Below, in pieces: positions 32,521 to 43,736 of a DNA stretch of 64,000 nucleotides. Made by a program: the position numbers and the translations under genes. Each line of letters starts with the position of its first letter. The first letter of the stretch is position 1. The notes beneath the pieces are model-generated. The model had not been told where the DNA came from. It worked only from the letters and a program-made list of their open reading frames with translations, and made no database searches. The stretch is from Toxotes chatareus. Its lineage: Eukaryota; Chordata; Actinopteri; Toxotidae. The stretch spans positions 17,258 through 81,257 of the forward strand of contig JAFBJY010001317.1 of assembly GCA_016801885.1 (NCBI GenBank), read 5' to 3'.

Positions 32521-32969
32521 GTTTACTCCCTTGTTTTATAACAACATACAGTATTTGTTCTTGAGACAGCTTTTATTTCAGGAACACTTTAGATATTCAA
32601 AGCAACAAAGGCCTAACCCTTTCTTGAGTGGCATGAAGACAAATCCAAAAGCACCTCTTCATCCCAGAGTAGAGTGAAGCTAAAGGCGTCCCACATCATC
32701 CAGAACATATGATGATCAGCCAATCAGAGATGAATGCATAAGCCATATTCTCCTTCACCAACAACTGATCTTGACTTAGGTCCCAGAGGATGAAAAGGGA
32801 AACCTTCACTACTGTCAGCAGATTCTTCAAAGCCACAGCGGTCCCGCTGATGTATTCACATGTTTCCCGTTTCTTTGGGTGTCAGGGACTGGTTAGTATT
32901 AATATATATTTTAAATAAAAATATTGATTCATTTAAATGTTTGAAAATGTTGTTTTTCTTTTATTTAGA
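32521..32969. other. Unassigned DNA before the duplicated block
   Basis: No recognisable gene, RNA or mobile-element end. The sequence GTTTTTCTTTTATTTAGAT just before 32970 resembles a splice acceptor but no coding exon follows. Confidence 0.35.
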
Positions 32970-33310
32970 TCCGGGCCTCCTCCACAGGCTGATACCCAGG
33001 CAGGAAAGCTGCCTTCAGTCAGCAGGGTGTGAGCCATAGCCATCAAAGGCTCCGGTGGTTCAGCTACTGACCATCAGCTCACTCTGCTTCTACTCTGACT
33101 CCACCGTCACTGCAAATATCCACACAACATGGAGGATAATAACGTCTTCCTTCCCGTCTCACTCGACTTTACAGTGACAACCAGAGTTCACACAACCAAA
33201 CACCACAACTATATAAAAACACTACAACATCCAAAAAACTCAAACATCAGATAATTCAGGTAACTACAGGAAGTGCTGACGAGTAAAACATTCAAAGTGC
33301 TGACATTTAC

Positions 33311-33360
33311 CTCTGTATAGAGAAAATCATCTGCACTACACAACTTCGTCAAAGTGAAAG
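33311..33360 (-). promoter_or_regulatory. NLR-type 5' noncoding exon module in left duplicate
   Basis: GATTTTCTCTATACAGAG ends at 33311 on the minus strand and is followed by the donor GTAAATGTCAGC, like 20930. No NLR coding exons follow below it (the block is cut at 32970), so it is orphaned. Confidence 0.4.
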
Positions 33361-34439
33361 TAAACTTTCAGCAAATCGAGTACAGTGATGGGGAATTAGG
33401 TCTTTTAGAGAGCGGTTCTGGCTGCCTGCTACTAAAAGAACCAACTCTTCGCCCTCAAATGGCTCCTCAGATCTTTTTGTTGCTTAAATTAATTTATTAC
33501 TAAAATAATTAATTACTACGTACAAAACCCATTATATCAAGTTTATTATTTATATGGCTTCTAAACAGTGATTATCAAGAATTACGCTGTGTAAGATTTA
33601 ATGATGCTGTGCACTGTGTAAAATGGCAGCAACAAAGGTATACAGGATATATCCAATAAAAAAAATGATGGTCATAGATGAGCTCTGGACCAATCTCATA
33701 ACCAGGCAAAATATTATCAGGCAGTGTAATGTGAACTTGTAAAACATAAAAGCAATGACTTAATAGAAGTGGAAGAAGGCACTGTTAAAACAACAACCAG
33801 GGTTACAATGTGAAAACATCACAAGGAAAGGACTGGTCAGAAATAAGATGCAGCATGAAAATGAAAACATCCAATGACAACATCAGCAGTAAAAGCACAC
33901 AAGTATTATCAGCAGCCAGAGGATTCGACTGTAAAACATGAGAAACAGGGGAACACCAGATATAATAATTAAAAATGACAGATGAAGCTGTAAAACCTTT
34001 AACATTTTCAGATAAACTTCACAGCTTGTTTTAGTAAAATTCAGCTGCTGCCTTTCACTCAACTTTTTATTTGTCTTTTGACATTTAAAATTCATAGAAT
34101 CGGGAGAGTTTCTTTACAAGATGAGCGCCGTACTCTGGCAGCTGCTTGTGGCAGCTCTGCCCCATCTTCTTAATTGTAACCTTTCTTGTCTTTGGGCGTG
34201 TTTCTAGTTTCTTTTTCTTCAATGTGGTCAAATTCAAGTAGTCGCGGCACCTGATGGAGACTACTTTTGTTACATCTGTAGTTTGCTTTACTTTTTCCAA
34301 ACTTTGGGTGCCAGTCGGTGACCCTTTGTTTCACCAGGATCAGCTGTTAGCCCCACGCAGCACTGCTCTTCACTACGCCGAGAAACTGGAGATTCTCCCG
34401 ATACAGAGGAAAAGAAGAGGCAGCAGAGATTCAAGATCA

Positions 34440-35700
34440 ATACTTATTGCCAAACTACTGTTGTTAGGGATTTGTTTGTGAGGCTGTGCACCACAAAAAC
34501 ATTCTACAGTCATAAATCATAAAATAATAAACACACAATCTACTCAACAGTAGCAGCATAAGTAACACAAAAGAAATACATTCTGCAATGACCTAATAAA
34601 AGAAGTGCGTTCAAAATATACAAAATAACTAAAATACTAAAATAATAGTGCCAATCCACAATAATCTATAAACCCATTAAAAGAAGTGCAAATTAAGTAT
34701 TTATAAATAAAATAGCTAAGATAATAAAATACCTAATACTAATATTTCACAACAAAAATAATAAAATAAAATATAAAACCATAAAAACAAAACAAACTGG
34801 TTCAAAAGTGCAAGCTCTAAGGTATTATAGTCGGACAGCACTGGGATATGTGCTGGTCTGGAATCTGGTTGTTCTAGCTCTAATGCTCCTCAGAGTACAG
34901 AGAATTAAAAGGTGTTTGTTGGATGGGATGAGTCTGTTAAAATCTTGAGTCCTTTCTTAGTCTGTCTCATGATTTCAGATAAAAGATGTCTCCTCTTCTC
35001 CCATGATCCCATGTTGTGCACTACACCATTCAGCTGCCTTTTCTCTCCTCTGCAGTCAGACCTCCCAACCAGACAGTGATGCCAAAAGTTAAAATTCTCT
35101 CCACAGCAGCTCGACAAAACACAACATCCCTGGGCCCCACACCCCCAATTTTTAGTTGTTGTTTCAGAAAGTAAATTGGTGAGCTTTCTTCAGGTGGCAT
35201 GGCTGTTGTTTGTCCATTTTAAGTCCGTGGAGACATTGATACATTTGAATCTGTAGCTGTCCACCATGCTGCACTTTGTGTCTTATTGATTAATAGTGGC
35301 ACCATGAGCCTCCTCTGCTTATGGAAATCCACCACAAGTTCCTTAGTTTTGCTTACATTCAGTTCCAGGTTATTTCCATTGTACCAGTCCACTAATGTTA
35401 CACCTCTGTTCATACATGTTTCATTGTTCTCACCAGTGGTATCATCAGCAAATTTAAACAGTAACAAGGATTGAATGAGCAATCCAGCAGTCATTGTGTA
35501 CAGTGAAACAGGAGGGAGAAAAGTAATAGCCCTGTGGGAGGCCATTTCTGTGCCTGTGTCAAGGTATTCACACTTCTGCTGTTGACTTTCCTTGACCACC
35601 TGAGTCCAGTCTGTCAAAAAGTCCAGTAACCACTCACATTGGACTGTTCAACCCCCATGTCTAAAAGCTTGTTATACAGTTTGGTTGGTGAAATTATTTA
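34440..35700 (-). mobile_element. Rex1/CR1-like LINE relic in left duplicate
   Basis: On the minus strand the reverse transcriptase reads LLFKFADDTTGENNETCMNR, then VDWYNGNNLELNVSKTKELV and VDFHKQRR (about 35450-35300). Upstream is the DWTQVVKESQQ region. The 3' end, GTTTGGCAATAAGTATTGAT at about 34455, is typical of Rex1-type tails. Frames are broken before and after. The matching copy in the right duplicate is 49370-50690. Confidence 0.65.
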
Positions 35701-35858
35701 GCTAGAGCTATAATCGATAAATAAAACTCTGACATAGTTACCAGGACCATCTAGATGTAGAATAGTGCGCACACATATACACCATCATCAACTGACCTCT
35801 TAGCTCTATATATGCAAATTGTCCAAAAGAGTAAAGAGCTAGAACCAAATGGAAGCAT

Positions 35859-36137
35859 TTGTTTGGGTCATTTAAAATTTCTATGAGGCAAAAAGTTCAT
35901 AACATTAAAGTCTTTACATGGAAAAAAAAACTCAGCTCATCATCATTCTCAAATATGGTTTGTTTACATACAGTGACTTCAGAAAGTAGACCAGTTTTTA
36001 AATATTTTCAAAATGAACTTTGCACTTTCTCTCTTATGTTAACTACTTGTGTATGTGTGTGTCTGCATGCGTGCGTATACGCCGCTGCAGTGTGTGTGTG
36101 TGTGTGTGCCAAACACTTTTGGGCTGAACATCTTTGA
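35859..36137. other. Unassigned sequence with GT repeat, left duplicate
   Basis: A 92-codon plus-strand frame exists here and, unchanged, at 50844-51122. It ends in Cys/Val codons made by a GT microsatellite (36050-36107), so I do not take it as a gene. It belongs to the ~400-bp block that is identical in both duplicates. Confidence 0.35.
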
Positions 36138-36206
36138 TCCTGTGTGCTTAGATATCACATCAAGTTAATAAACAAATCATCTGAACAAAACATTTCACTA
36201 AATGAA

Positions 36207-36500
36207 CTAAATACTGACATGAACTGAAACACTGATGATGTATTGACTTACTGAAAAAAACTTGAAGCTGATCTGACTTTCCTGTGGTTTCTCTTGTCCT
36301 GTACAGCAGTAGCTCCTCCCTTCCTTGTCAATAATTGTGCAGAAATATCTGAGTGCTTCTTTTCTTCCTAAATCATGAGCAAGTCCTGTCCAGTCCAACT
36401 GTTTCTGCCCTGTTTGACTTCTGAACTTTGTGTCTCTGCCTGTTTGTCCACTTCTACTGCAGCCTCAGACATCAGACTCAGAATGTTGATACATCAAAGG
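36207..36500 (-). other. Exon-like conserved segment, unidentified
   Basis: Three paralogues exist (30720-30970, 36207-36500, 51192-51460). A minus-strand frame with VKQGRNSWTGQDLL- and MDWTGLAHDL-like readings recurs, but which frame would be real cannot be decided because indels differ between copies. No domain recognised. Confidence 0.25.
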
Positions 36501-36528
36501 CATCAAAGGACAAACACACACACACACA

Positions 36529-36573
36529 CTCATAGATAGATAGATAGATAGACAGATGATAGATAGATAGATG
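36529..36573. repeat. GATA microsatellite
   Basis: GATAGATA run with one CAGATGATA interruption. Follows a CA run. Absent or much shorter in the right duplicate (51510-51528). Confidence 0.85.
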
Positions 36574-37181
36574 CAGACTCTAAGACTCACACTCAACCCA
36601 GTAACTCTCAGCAGAATTCAGCTTGTTGCTATTAAATGTAGCAGAGAAAAAATCAGCAAAGCTTAGAGCAAGACAGCAAACATTCTACCAAAATAAATTA
36701 TTAGAGTTACTTCATATGTTGAGTGTTGTACCACCAGAGCTGAAGTGAAACTGCCTTAGTGTCAAACCAGCACATGTACCAACGATTACAAGGTTAACTG
36801 ACACTTCACCCATGACACACTCACACCATCAACATGGAGAGAGATGGGAAACATCAGCACTAAAGGAAAAACACACGCACACACATTATACTGGTACTTA
36901 TTTTTGTGAGGACACTTGCTGACAACATAATGCATTCCCACCCCACCCCAACTCTAACCAAAACCCACCTCCCTAACCCTGAAACCAAGTCTTCCAACCT
37001 CAAACAGCAACATGAACACAGATGGAAACAGACTGCAGAGCTGCTTTGGATGGTTTAATGTAGATCATCAGATAATGGAATGACCTGATACCTTCATCTG
37101 TTTCCATAAACACAGGGAGAAATCTCCAAACACAAACTTAACCACAATGTGATTCACAGTTAACAAACACACTATGCAACC

Positions 37182-37442
37182 TCACAATTGCATAAAAATA
37201 GTCATTGTTTTAGGATCTGAAGAAGATCCAGGATGAAGGAGATCAGAGACAGGAGCCCCACAACAGAAGCAGCAAACAATGAAAACACAACTTACAAACA
37301 GATGAAGAGTCACCTTAAAGTCATTAGTAAATAAAGAAAGTTTTGTTTTGACCCAGACTGAGAAAAATACAGTAACGAAAATAATGATGAAAATGTTGGA
37401 GGAAAAATGCCGGTTATTTCTGCCAGCTTCTACTCCTAACAT
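37182..37442 (-). other. 86-codon frame with a hydrophobic segment, unidentified
   Basis: The minus-strand frame starts MLGVEAGRNN, has two hydrophobic stretches (IFIIIFVTVFF and VTLHLFVSCVFIVCCFCC) and ends DPKTMTIFMQL. The right duplicate (52163-52423) is identical. The pattern could be a membrane-spanning exon of a receptor, but no family is recognised and the low-complexity A/T-rich context makes chance possible. Confidence 0.25.
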
Positions 37443-38699
37443 GATGATATAGTGTCAGCTTAACTTTCACCATCAGCCTTACTTGATCTAGGTGATAGGT
37501 GTAACTGTTATCTCAGGTGATAGAGAAGAGACCAAATACGGACTCTGTGATTTACAATTCACAGCACAAGATAAGTTGAATGAGATCTAAAAGAAACACA
37601 GTCAAATGATTCTCTCAGTAGAAAGCTGGATCTGTTGCAGAACAACAACTAAAACTGTTCGTGGTAATGGAGAGATAGCGTCACTCCTCACTTAATAAAG
37701 AGGAAATACAGAAACAATGTCTACTGCAAAGTCACAGGAAACCAGAGTGTGAGGAAAGAGCATATTACTGTATTGATGAAAACAAAGATCTGATGGACAA
37801 AAACTTTCTCAAAGTTGAATGGTATGGTGCAAAGCACAAAGAGCAGAAAGAGATGAAGAACCTCTGAATTTCAGTGCAGCAGCACACCAGACTTGACTCA
37901 TTTAATCAACTGATTCAGCTCAGACAGTTGATTGGTCAAACCAAAAGCTTGATTGGTTGAACAAAACCCAGCCATGGCCCTTTAGAACAGGTTTGAGACC
38001 TCACAGGGACAGTGATACACTGATGTGTTTCATCCAAAATAAAAAATACTACCTTCTTTTCAACTAAACTGCTGTCAGCTAGGGAGTTTGAAGACTTAAC
38101 CACCAACAGTGTGATGCACACTGAATGTGATATTTCAGTGTTCTTGAATTAAACATTGTGATTTTTGAAGTCCTCATATTAAAATGCTAAGTTGAAGGAC
38201 CTGAAAAGTAAAACACAAAAGTGTAATACAAACCCATTCAGCCAGGATTTTCCATTGTGTTGGTTAGGTCACACTGTCATGATATGAATGGTCACTGACA
38301 CTCAAATTGTGTTGGAACAGTGAAAAGTGCTTCTACTCTTTACTGCACAGTAAATGAAGTTGTTGATCTGAGCTTCATTAAAGACTAACTCACTGATAAC
38401 TACAATCAATATTCCTACAAATTTTTCCTCTCTGTTAAGCAGGAAAAGTTTGGTTGTATTATCAGTAACATAACACAGCTCTGATATGGCTGTAATTGAT
38501 TGCAAACAGTGACACAGCTGATATCCCAAAGTACAAACAGAGCATTAGAGTGACTAAAGTCCAAACTGTAGAGACTGAGGTAGAAGCTGCAAAAGTCCTG
38601 AGAGCTGAAACAGAGACATTTTAGAACAGAGCTTTTCTCTCTAATTCTTATAGATACACAAGTTTAGCTACTGAAGACACAGCTATGAGAGAGAATGTT

Positions 38700-38915
38700 A
38701 AGAGTTGGCAATGGTCATGTTACCAAGCCGGGTCACAGCAGTGCAGCCATCCTACTACTCCCTGGAAATATCAGTTCCCAGAATGCAGGCTACATTTGTG
38801 GTTCCTAAAGCTCCAATAGAGAGAATGGGAGTAGAGCCCTAGATATCAGGCTCCTTACTGTGGAACCATATCTACTAGTTTGGGTCTTGAGGCACCTTCC
38901 ATGTTTAAGAGTTGG
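38700..38915 (+). mobile_element. L2 reverse-transcriptase C-terminal relic, left duplicate
   Basis: Fragments SQNAG, RENG and a WVL-like end correspond to the L2 segment SQNAGLLMVPK..RMGGRA..WNQLPVWV seen at 59813-60001. Heavily decayed. The right duplicate has the matching piece at 53700-53935. Confidence 0.5.
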
Positions 38916-39390
38916 TTGATACCAAAGGCACAAAGGACAAACACACACACACTATCTATCTCTCTCTCTCTCTACACACACACATATATATATAAAATCT
39001 AGAAAGTACTGCAAAATCTGGAGTCAGGCAAAAAGTGTGAAAGAGTTATATTTCTGGAGTTTATTTTGCAACTTCTGACTACAGTTTGTGTTAAGGTGTA
39101 CACCCAGGCCGAGTTGAATTTTTGGAGTTTATTCCCTGGTGTTCAGGATCTGGTTTTTAACTCTGTCCCTGGAGTTCACTTAAGCATTTTATCGCTGCAT
39201 GAACAGCACAAGGAACGTCACACAAGGCTGGTAAGAGCATGATTTCTTATCAGAAAGCACTTTAAATGCGTGAGATATTGTCATTGTTCTCACTTTATCT
39301 ACTTACATAGTACCACTAATGATCATGTAATCCTGATGTTGAACGAATTTCCATTTCTTTTTCTACTCCATTATTTATAAGTATTCCTGC

Positions 39391-39650
39391 GACCTCCACA
39401 TGTGTCACCGTTGCTGTCAGGACAGCTGATCTTTCTGTTTACTGTGTTTGTGTTTCACAGAGTTCACAGAAATTCATGAAGAGAAGAAGACACAAATATA
39501 CGGAAGTTATTGATCTATCACCTGATCATTGATTACACTTTGAAGATGGTTATTGAATGTGAGCTGCTTGTTTTCAGTGGGAATCAAATAAAAACCACAC
39601 TACACTTCCTCAGACCTGGTTCAACCATCGGACTCCACCAGGCACCCACC
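39391..39650 (-). pseudogene. B30.2 start and linker exon remnants of NLRC3-like copy 2
   Basis: On the minus strand the linker VEPG..RWL.PGLRK (about 39650-39604) and the start of B30.2 (FCEL..NTNTVNRKI, 39472-39391) are readable through indels. The match to gene 1 stops abruptly at 39390, inside the part corresponding to about 11090. Confidence 0.7.
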
Positions 39651-39949
39651 CTGAAAGGAGGAGGGGGTCAGACCAAATGTTTCTTTCAGTACATGCAACA
39701 TGGACATTACATGGCTCTCCCATAACAGATGCTTTGATTATTCTGTTCATTCAGCAAAGAAGGACCCGGGAGTCTTATCTTGAATTAGAATGGAGTAGGG
39801 AGGAAATGAAGTGAAAAGATTTCAATATTTAGTCCCATTTGATACTACTTGTGCTTGATATACAGATCTGTATGATAAGACTTAGGATTCGAGGTTTAGC
39901 GAATTTATTGATCAGGGATGACATTTTAGAAGATAGAGACATGGATTAT

Positions 39950-41090
39950 AGAGACCCTTGATTTTAACTATAGACCCATATCCAATCTCCCTTTAATTCT
40001 AAAATTCTTGAAAAGGCTGTTGCAACTCAGTTGTGCGACCATCTACACAGGAACGGTTTGTTTGAAGTTTTCAGTCAGGATTTAGAGTTCATCATAGCAC
40101 AGAGACAGCACTGGTGAAAGTTACCAACGACCTTCTTATAGCATCAGATAATGGACTCGCTCTATACTTGTCCTGCTAGATCTTAGTGCTGCATTTGGAC
40201 ACCATTGATCATAATATCCTATTGGATAGATTGGAACATGTTATTGGGATTAAAGAACAGCACTAGGCTGGTTTAAATCATATCTATCAGATAGATACCA
40301 GTTTGTCCATGTTAATGATGATCCCTCCATATATACCAGAGTAAGTCATGGAGTTCCACAGGGTTCTGTGCTTGGACCGATACTGTTCACCTTATACATG
40401 CTTCCCCTAGGCAATATTATCAGGAAGCATGGAATAAATTTCCATTGCTATGCGGATGATACCCAGCTATATTTATCTATGAAACCAGACGAAACAGATC
40501 AGTTAACCATACTTCAGGCATGTCTTAAAGACATAAAAGCCTGGATGACCTGTAACTTTCTTCTTCTGAATTCAGACAAAACTGAGGTTATTTTGTTTGG
40601 TCCCAAACACCTCAGAAACAGTTTATCTAATCATATAGTTACTCTGGATGGCATTAATTTAGCCTCCAGTACGACTGTGAGGAACCTTATATTTATTATT
40701 TTTGATCAGGATCTGTCCTTTAACTCACATATAAAACAAGTCTCTAGGACCGCCTTTCTTTCACCTCAGAGTGATGCTGAACAGAGTGCTTGTTCCAGAA
40801 TGCAGGTTTGCTTATGGTTCCTAGAATTCCCAGTAGAACGGGAGGCCGAGTTTTAGCTATCAGGCCTCTCCTGTGGAACCAATAATAGTTTGGGTTCGGG
40901 AAGTAGACAATTTTCTAATTTGTGTAAAATTGCTTTAAACTTTGGTTTGACAAAGCTTATAATTAATAGGTTAATAGTTTTAGTTATTATGACTAAACTT
41001 ATAGTTAGCTCACCATTAAAGCTGGCATTAAAGCAAAGGATACCAACAACAGACTGGATAAACCTATTAAAAAGTAGTTATTTTAAACTT
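39950..41090 (+). mobile_element. L2 (Maui-like) reverse-transcriptase fragment
   Basis: Reads NYRPISNLP-like start near 39962, KVTNDLL, DTIDHNILLDRLEHVIGI, then an open stretch 40368-40856 with GPILFTLYMLPLGNIIRKHG, the catalytic box CYADDTQLYLSMK (about 40447-40485), DIKAWMTCNFLLLNSDKTEV and FDQDLSFNSHIKQVSRTAF. After 40790 the sequence jumps to the C-terminal SRMQVCLWF region, a deletion of about 650 bp compared with 61090-61490. Frames are broken, so inactive. It lies in an intron of NLRC3-like copy 2, antisense. Confidence 0.85.
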
Positions 41091-41123
41091 GCTAACCTGG
41101 AGGAGGTGGCAAGGGACAGAATG

Positions 41124-41180
41124 CTGTATGTATATATATGGATATATATATATATATATATGTGATATATATATATATGC
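41124..41180. repeat. AT microsatellite
   Basis: TATATA run of about 55 bases with GGA and GTG interruptions. Confidence 0.9.
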
Positions 41181-41344
41181 AATTTGTCTGTCAGTTATGT
41201 GTATGTAAGATCCCTCCTGTATATATTACTTCTTTTCCAAATGTTTTTTTTCCTTTGTCCAAATTTACACTTTTTTTTCTATGTTCCATGACTGCTGCTA
41301 AATCAATTTCCCTCATCGATTAATAAAGCATCTCTATCTCATCT

Positions 41345-42250
41345 ATTCATTCATCTATTATCCCAGGCACTGTTACATCATCATCATCATTATCTGCCGC
41401 TATCCGGGTCGTGGGTCGCGGGGCAGCAGCTCCAAGCAGGACGCCCAGGCCTCCCTCTCCCTAGCCACTTCCTCTCCAGGCCTGGGAACCCCGAGGCTCC
41501 TAGCCAGCCGAGAGAGACATAGTCTCTCCAGTGTGTCCTAGGCTCAGAGCCTCATCTCAGGGACATTCCAGAACACCTCCCAGGAGGCGTCCAGGTGGCA
41601 TCCTGGCAGATGCCCCAGCCACCCTCAGCTGGCCCTCTCAGTGAAGGAGCAAAGGCTGGCCTCCAGGGTCTTCCTGGATGACCTGTGGCCCCAATCTTAT
41701 TCCTGCTAAGGGAGCCGCCCAGCCGCCCAGCAGAGTGAAACTCATTACCGGGCGCTTGTATCGGAGATCTTGTCCTTTCTGTCATGACCCAAAGCTCATG
41801 TCCATAGGGTGAGTAGGAACGTGAGATTGGCCGGAAACTGGAGAGCCTCAGCTGGTTCAGCTCCTCTTCACCACGACGGACCGGGATAATCTCACGCCCG
41901 TTCTTCCACTCGTGAACAAGACCCAAGATACTTAAACTCCTCCACTTGAGAAGGAACTTCCCCAACCCGGAGAGGGCAAGGCCAATTCTTTTCCGGTCGA
42001 GAACCATGGCTCGACTTGAGGAAGCATCTCCCCATCCCAGTTGTTTACACTGCTGCAAACCGCCTCAGGCATGTGCTGAAGGTCTTGGTTTGACGGAGCA
42101 AGAGGACAAATATATCCTGAAAAAGCAGGATGAAATCCCAGATCCCCAAAACCGACTCCCTCCGCCCCTGGTTGCACCTAGAAATCTCCACCATAAAAAT
42201 TATGAACAGAACCGCAGATAGCGGGCAGCCTGGGTTGAGTCCAACATGCA
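41345..42250 (-). mobile_element. Rex3/RTE-like LINE relic
   Basis: On the minus strand: a reverse-transcriptase start GCPLSAVLFIIFMVEISRCN (about 42230-42170), then frame-shifted CPLAPSNQDLQHMPEAV, KEMVLDRKRIG-type and YGHELWVMTERTRSPIQA readings (about 41810-41735), a C-terminal end, and the 3' tail TGGGCGTCCTGCTTGGAGCT, CGACCCGGATAGCGGCAGAT, with ATGATGATGATG at about 41378-41392. That tail is characteristic of teleost Rex3/RTE elements. It is inserted within L2-derived sequence of the same intron. Confidence 0.75.
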
Positions 42251-42257
42251 CTGAAAC

Positions 42258-42752
42258 AGTCCATTTCTAACACATGTTTAATGCTCCACTCTGCTACAGA
42301 TAAATATTGGATTAATATTCTATGCAGACTGTAATGTAAATAATTACCAATCATGACAGCTTTTTGCTTCTGTGCTCCGTTTCCTATCATAACTGTAATC
42401 TGCTGAGCACACATTATCCACTAACTGTAATCTAAATGCTGACCCTCTAACATTGTCCATTGCCAACCCTGTTTGTATTATCCTGCATGTCCTTCTCCTC
42501 CTCTCCTCCATTTGTAACTGTCCTATCTTCCTCCTTTTCCTCCTTTCACCCAGCCCGGCCATCGGCAGGAGGGTCCCCCATATGAGCCAGGTTCTGCTCA
42601 AGGTTTCTTCCTGTTAAAAGGGAGTTTTTCCTTGCTACTGTCGCCTTAAGTGCTTGCTCTGGGGTCAGGCTCTGGGTCTCTGTAAAGTGCTTTGAGACAA
42701 TTTTGATTGTGGAAGGCGCTATATAAATAAACTTGACTTGACTTGATTTGTT
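42258..42752 (+). mobile_element. L2 3' end in NLRC3-like copy 2
   Basis: L2 3' untranslated region from GTCCATTTCTAACACATG to the GCGCTATATAAATAAACTTG end and a CTTGACTTGACTTG tail (42731-42747), a variant of the usual ATTGA tail. It is in the position that matches the L2 of gene 1 (11798-12395), so the insertion may predate the gene duplication; the tail variant differs. Confidence 0.8.
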
Positions 42753-42820
42753 GTTTATCCACTGATGTAAATCAGGATATGAGCAAATCACTGTATTAAA
42801 CAGGTTGATGGATCCTGGAC

Positions 42821-43002
42821 CTGAGAGTCTCCAGGGGTACAGTGTGGACTTCCTCAGTCCAGCAGACAGAGAAGCTTTCACCCCCTGAATCCTGCAGGTC
42901 ATTGTTACTGGTCCAGGTGTCTCAGACTAGAGGACTGGGAGCTGAGAACTGAGGGACAGCAGCTTCACAGCTTCTCTCTGAGGAGGTTACAGGATGCTCA
43001 GT
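42821..43002 (-). pseudogene. LRR exon of NLRC3-like copy 2
   Basis: Homologous to 13500-13673 with eight net extra bases (182 against 174 bp). SSRLRHLD-like and KLLSAGL-like parts are in different frames. Splice-site dinucleotides (CTTCAG, GTCCAG) remain. Confidence 0.75.
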
Positions 43003-43009
43003 CTGAAGA

Positions 43010-43730
43010 GGAAACAATGAAGAAAAAGTCAAATAACATTTGTGTTGAAAGGACAATTAAAGGAATAAATCCTCAGTTTGTTCTGCAGCTCACAGCAAAC
43101 TAATAGACCCAGACATTTGAAAATCAACAAATATCAAATGACAGACGAAACTAGAGTAGCAGAAATATCAGCTCCTTATCCACCTGCTAACCAATGAGGA
43201 GTTTTACATTGATGATCATCTTCATTGGCTCTGATTCAAACTCTTGTTTTATTCAAAAAGTTAAGACATGACAGCAATTTAAGACACAACTCAGTAATAA
43301 CAGGGATGTACACAGTCAATGCCAAGTATTTGGACAGTTAGACAGTTTGTTCAGGCTCTCAGCACATTCCACTTAAAACATTATAATGGATACTACAGTC
43401 ACCCACTGCAAAAGGATTTTACACTAAATAAGTCTTATGAGAGTTTCACTTCATTTGTATTTGTCTCAGTTACTTTGAACCACTAAAAGGGCTGAATTCC
43501 CCACACAGTTCTTTCTACTGGATGTCAACCTGCTCAAATTAAAGTCAGTTGAGACTTGGCTCTTTAATGTAGGATCCATTATTTTAATTCAGATTCAATG
43601 TGATTAAGCTCAGAGCTCAGAGATGATGAGAAGGAATTAAAGAAGAGAGGAATTTATTTTTCCTCCTTCTGAAAAAAATAGCAACTTTATATAATGATGA
43701 ATAAATCCAACTATCTATACACTTACAGAG
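43010..43730. other. Intron of NLRC3-like copy 2
   Basis: Corresponds to 13680-13880 joined to 15400-15840 of gene 1: the AAGTATTTGGACAGTTAG repeat is present near 43324, but the rearranged L2 of gene 1 is absent. The L2 at 13906-15330 therefore entered gene 1 after the copies separated, or was lost here. Confidence 0.55.
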
Positions 43731-43736
43731 CTGTGA

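Larger units (their letters stand above)
32970..39310. repeat. Left copy of a ~6.3 kb direct duplication
   Basis: Matches 47899-54430. By eye, 32970-34626 equals 47899-49555 without a difference, 35790-36192 equals 50776-51178, and 36799-38324 equals 51780-53305. The intervening parts differ by many small indels. It contains an NLR 5' module (33311), a LINE relic, unassigned exon-like frames and an L2 relic. The left edge is sharp at TCCGGGCCTCCTCC. Confidence 0.85.

Noticed and set aside
34085..34481. Frames of 71-75 codons (and duplicates at 49014-49410) as genes
   Set aside because: Identical in both copies only because the whole block is identical; no domain, overlapping on opposite strands.
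35859..36137. 92-codon frame with a Cys-rich end as a secreted peptide
   Set aside because: The Cys/Val stretch is encoded by a GT microsatellite; no signal peptide.
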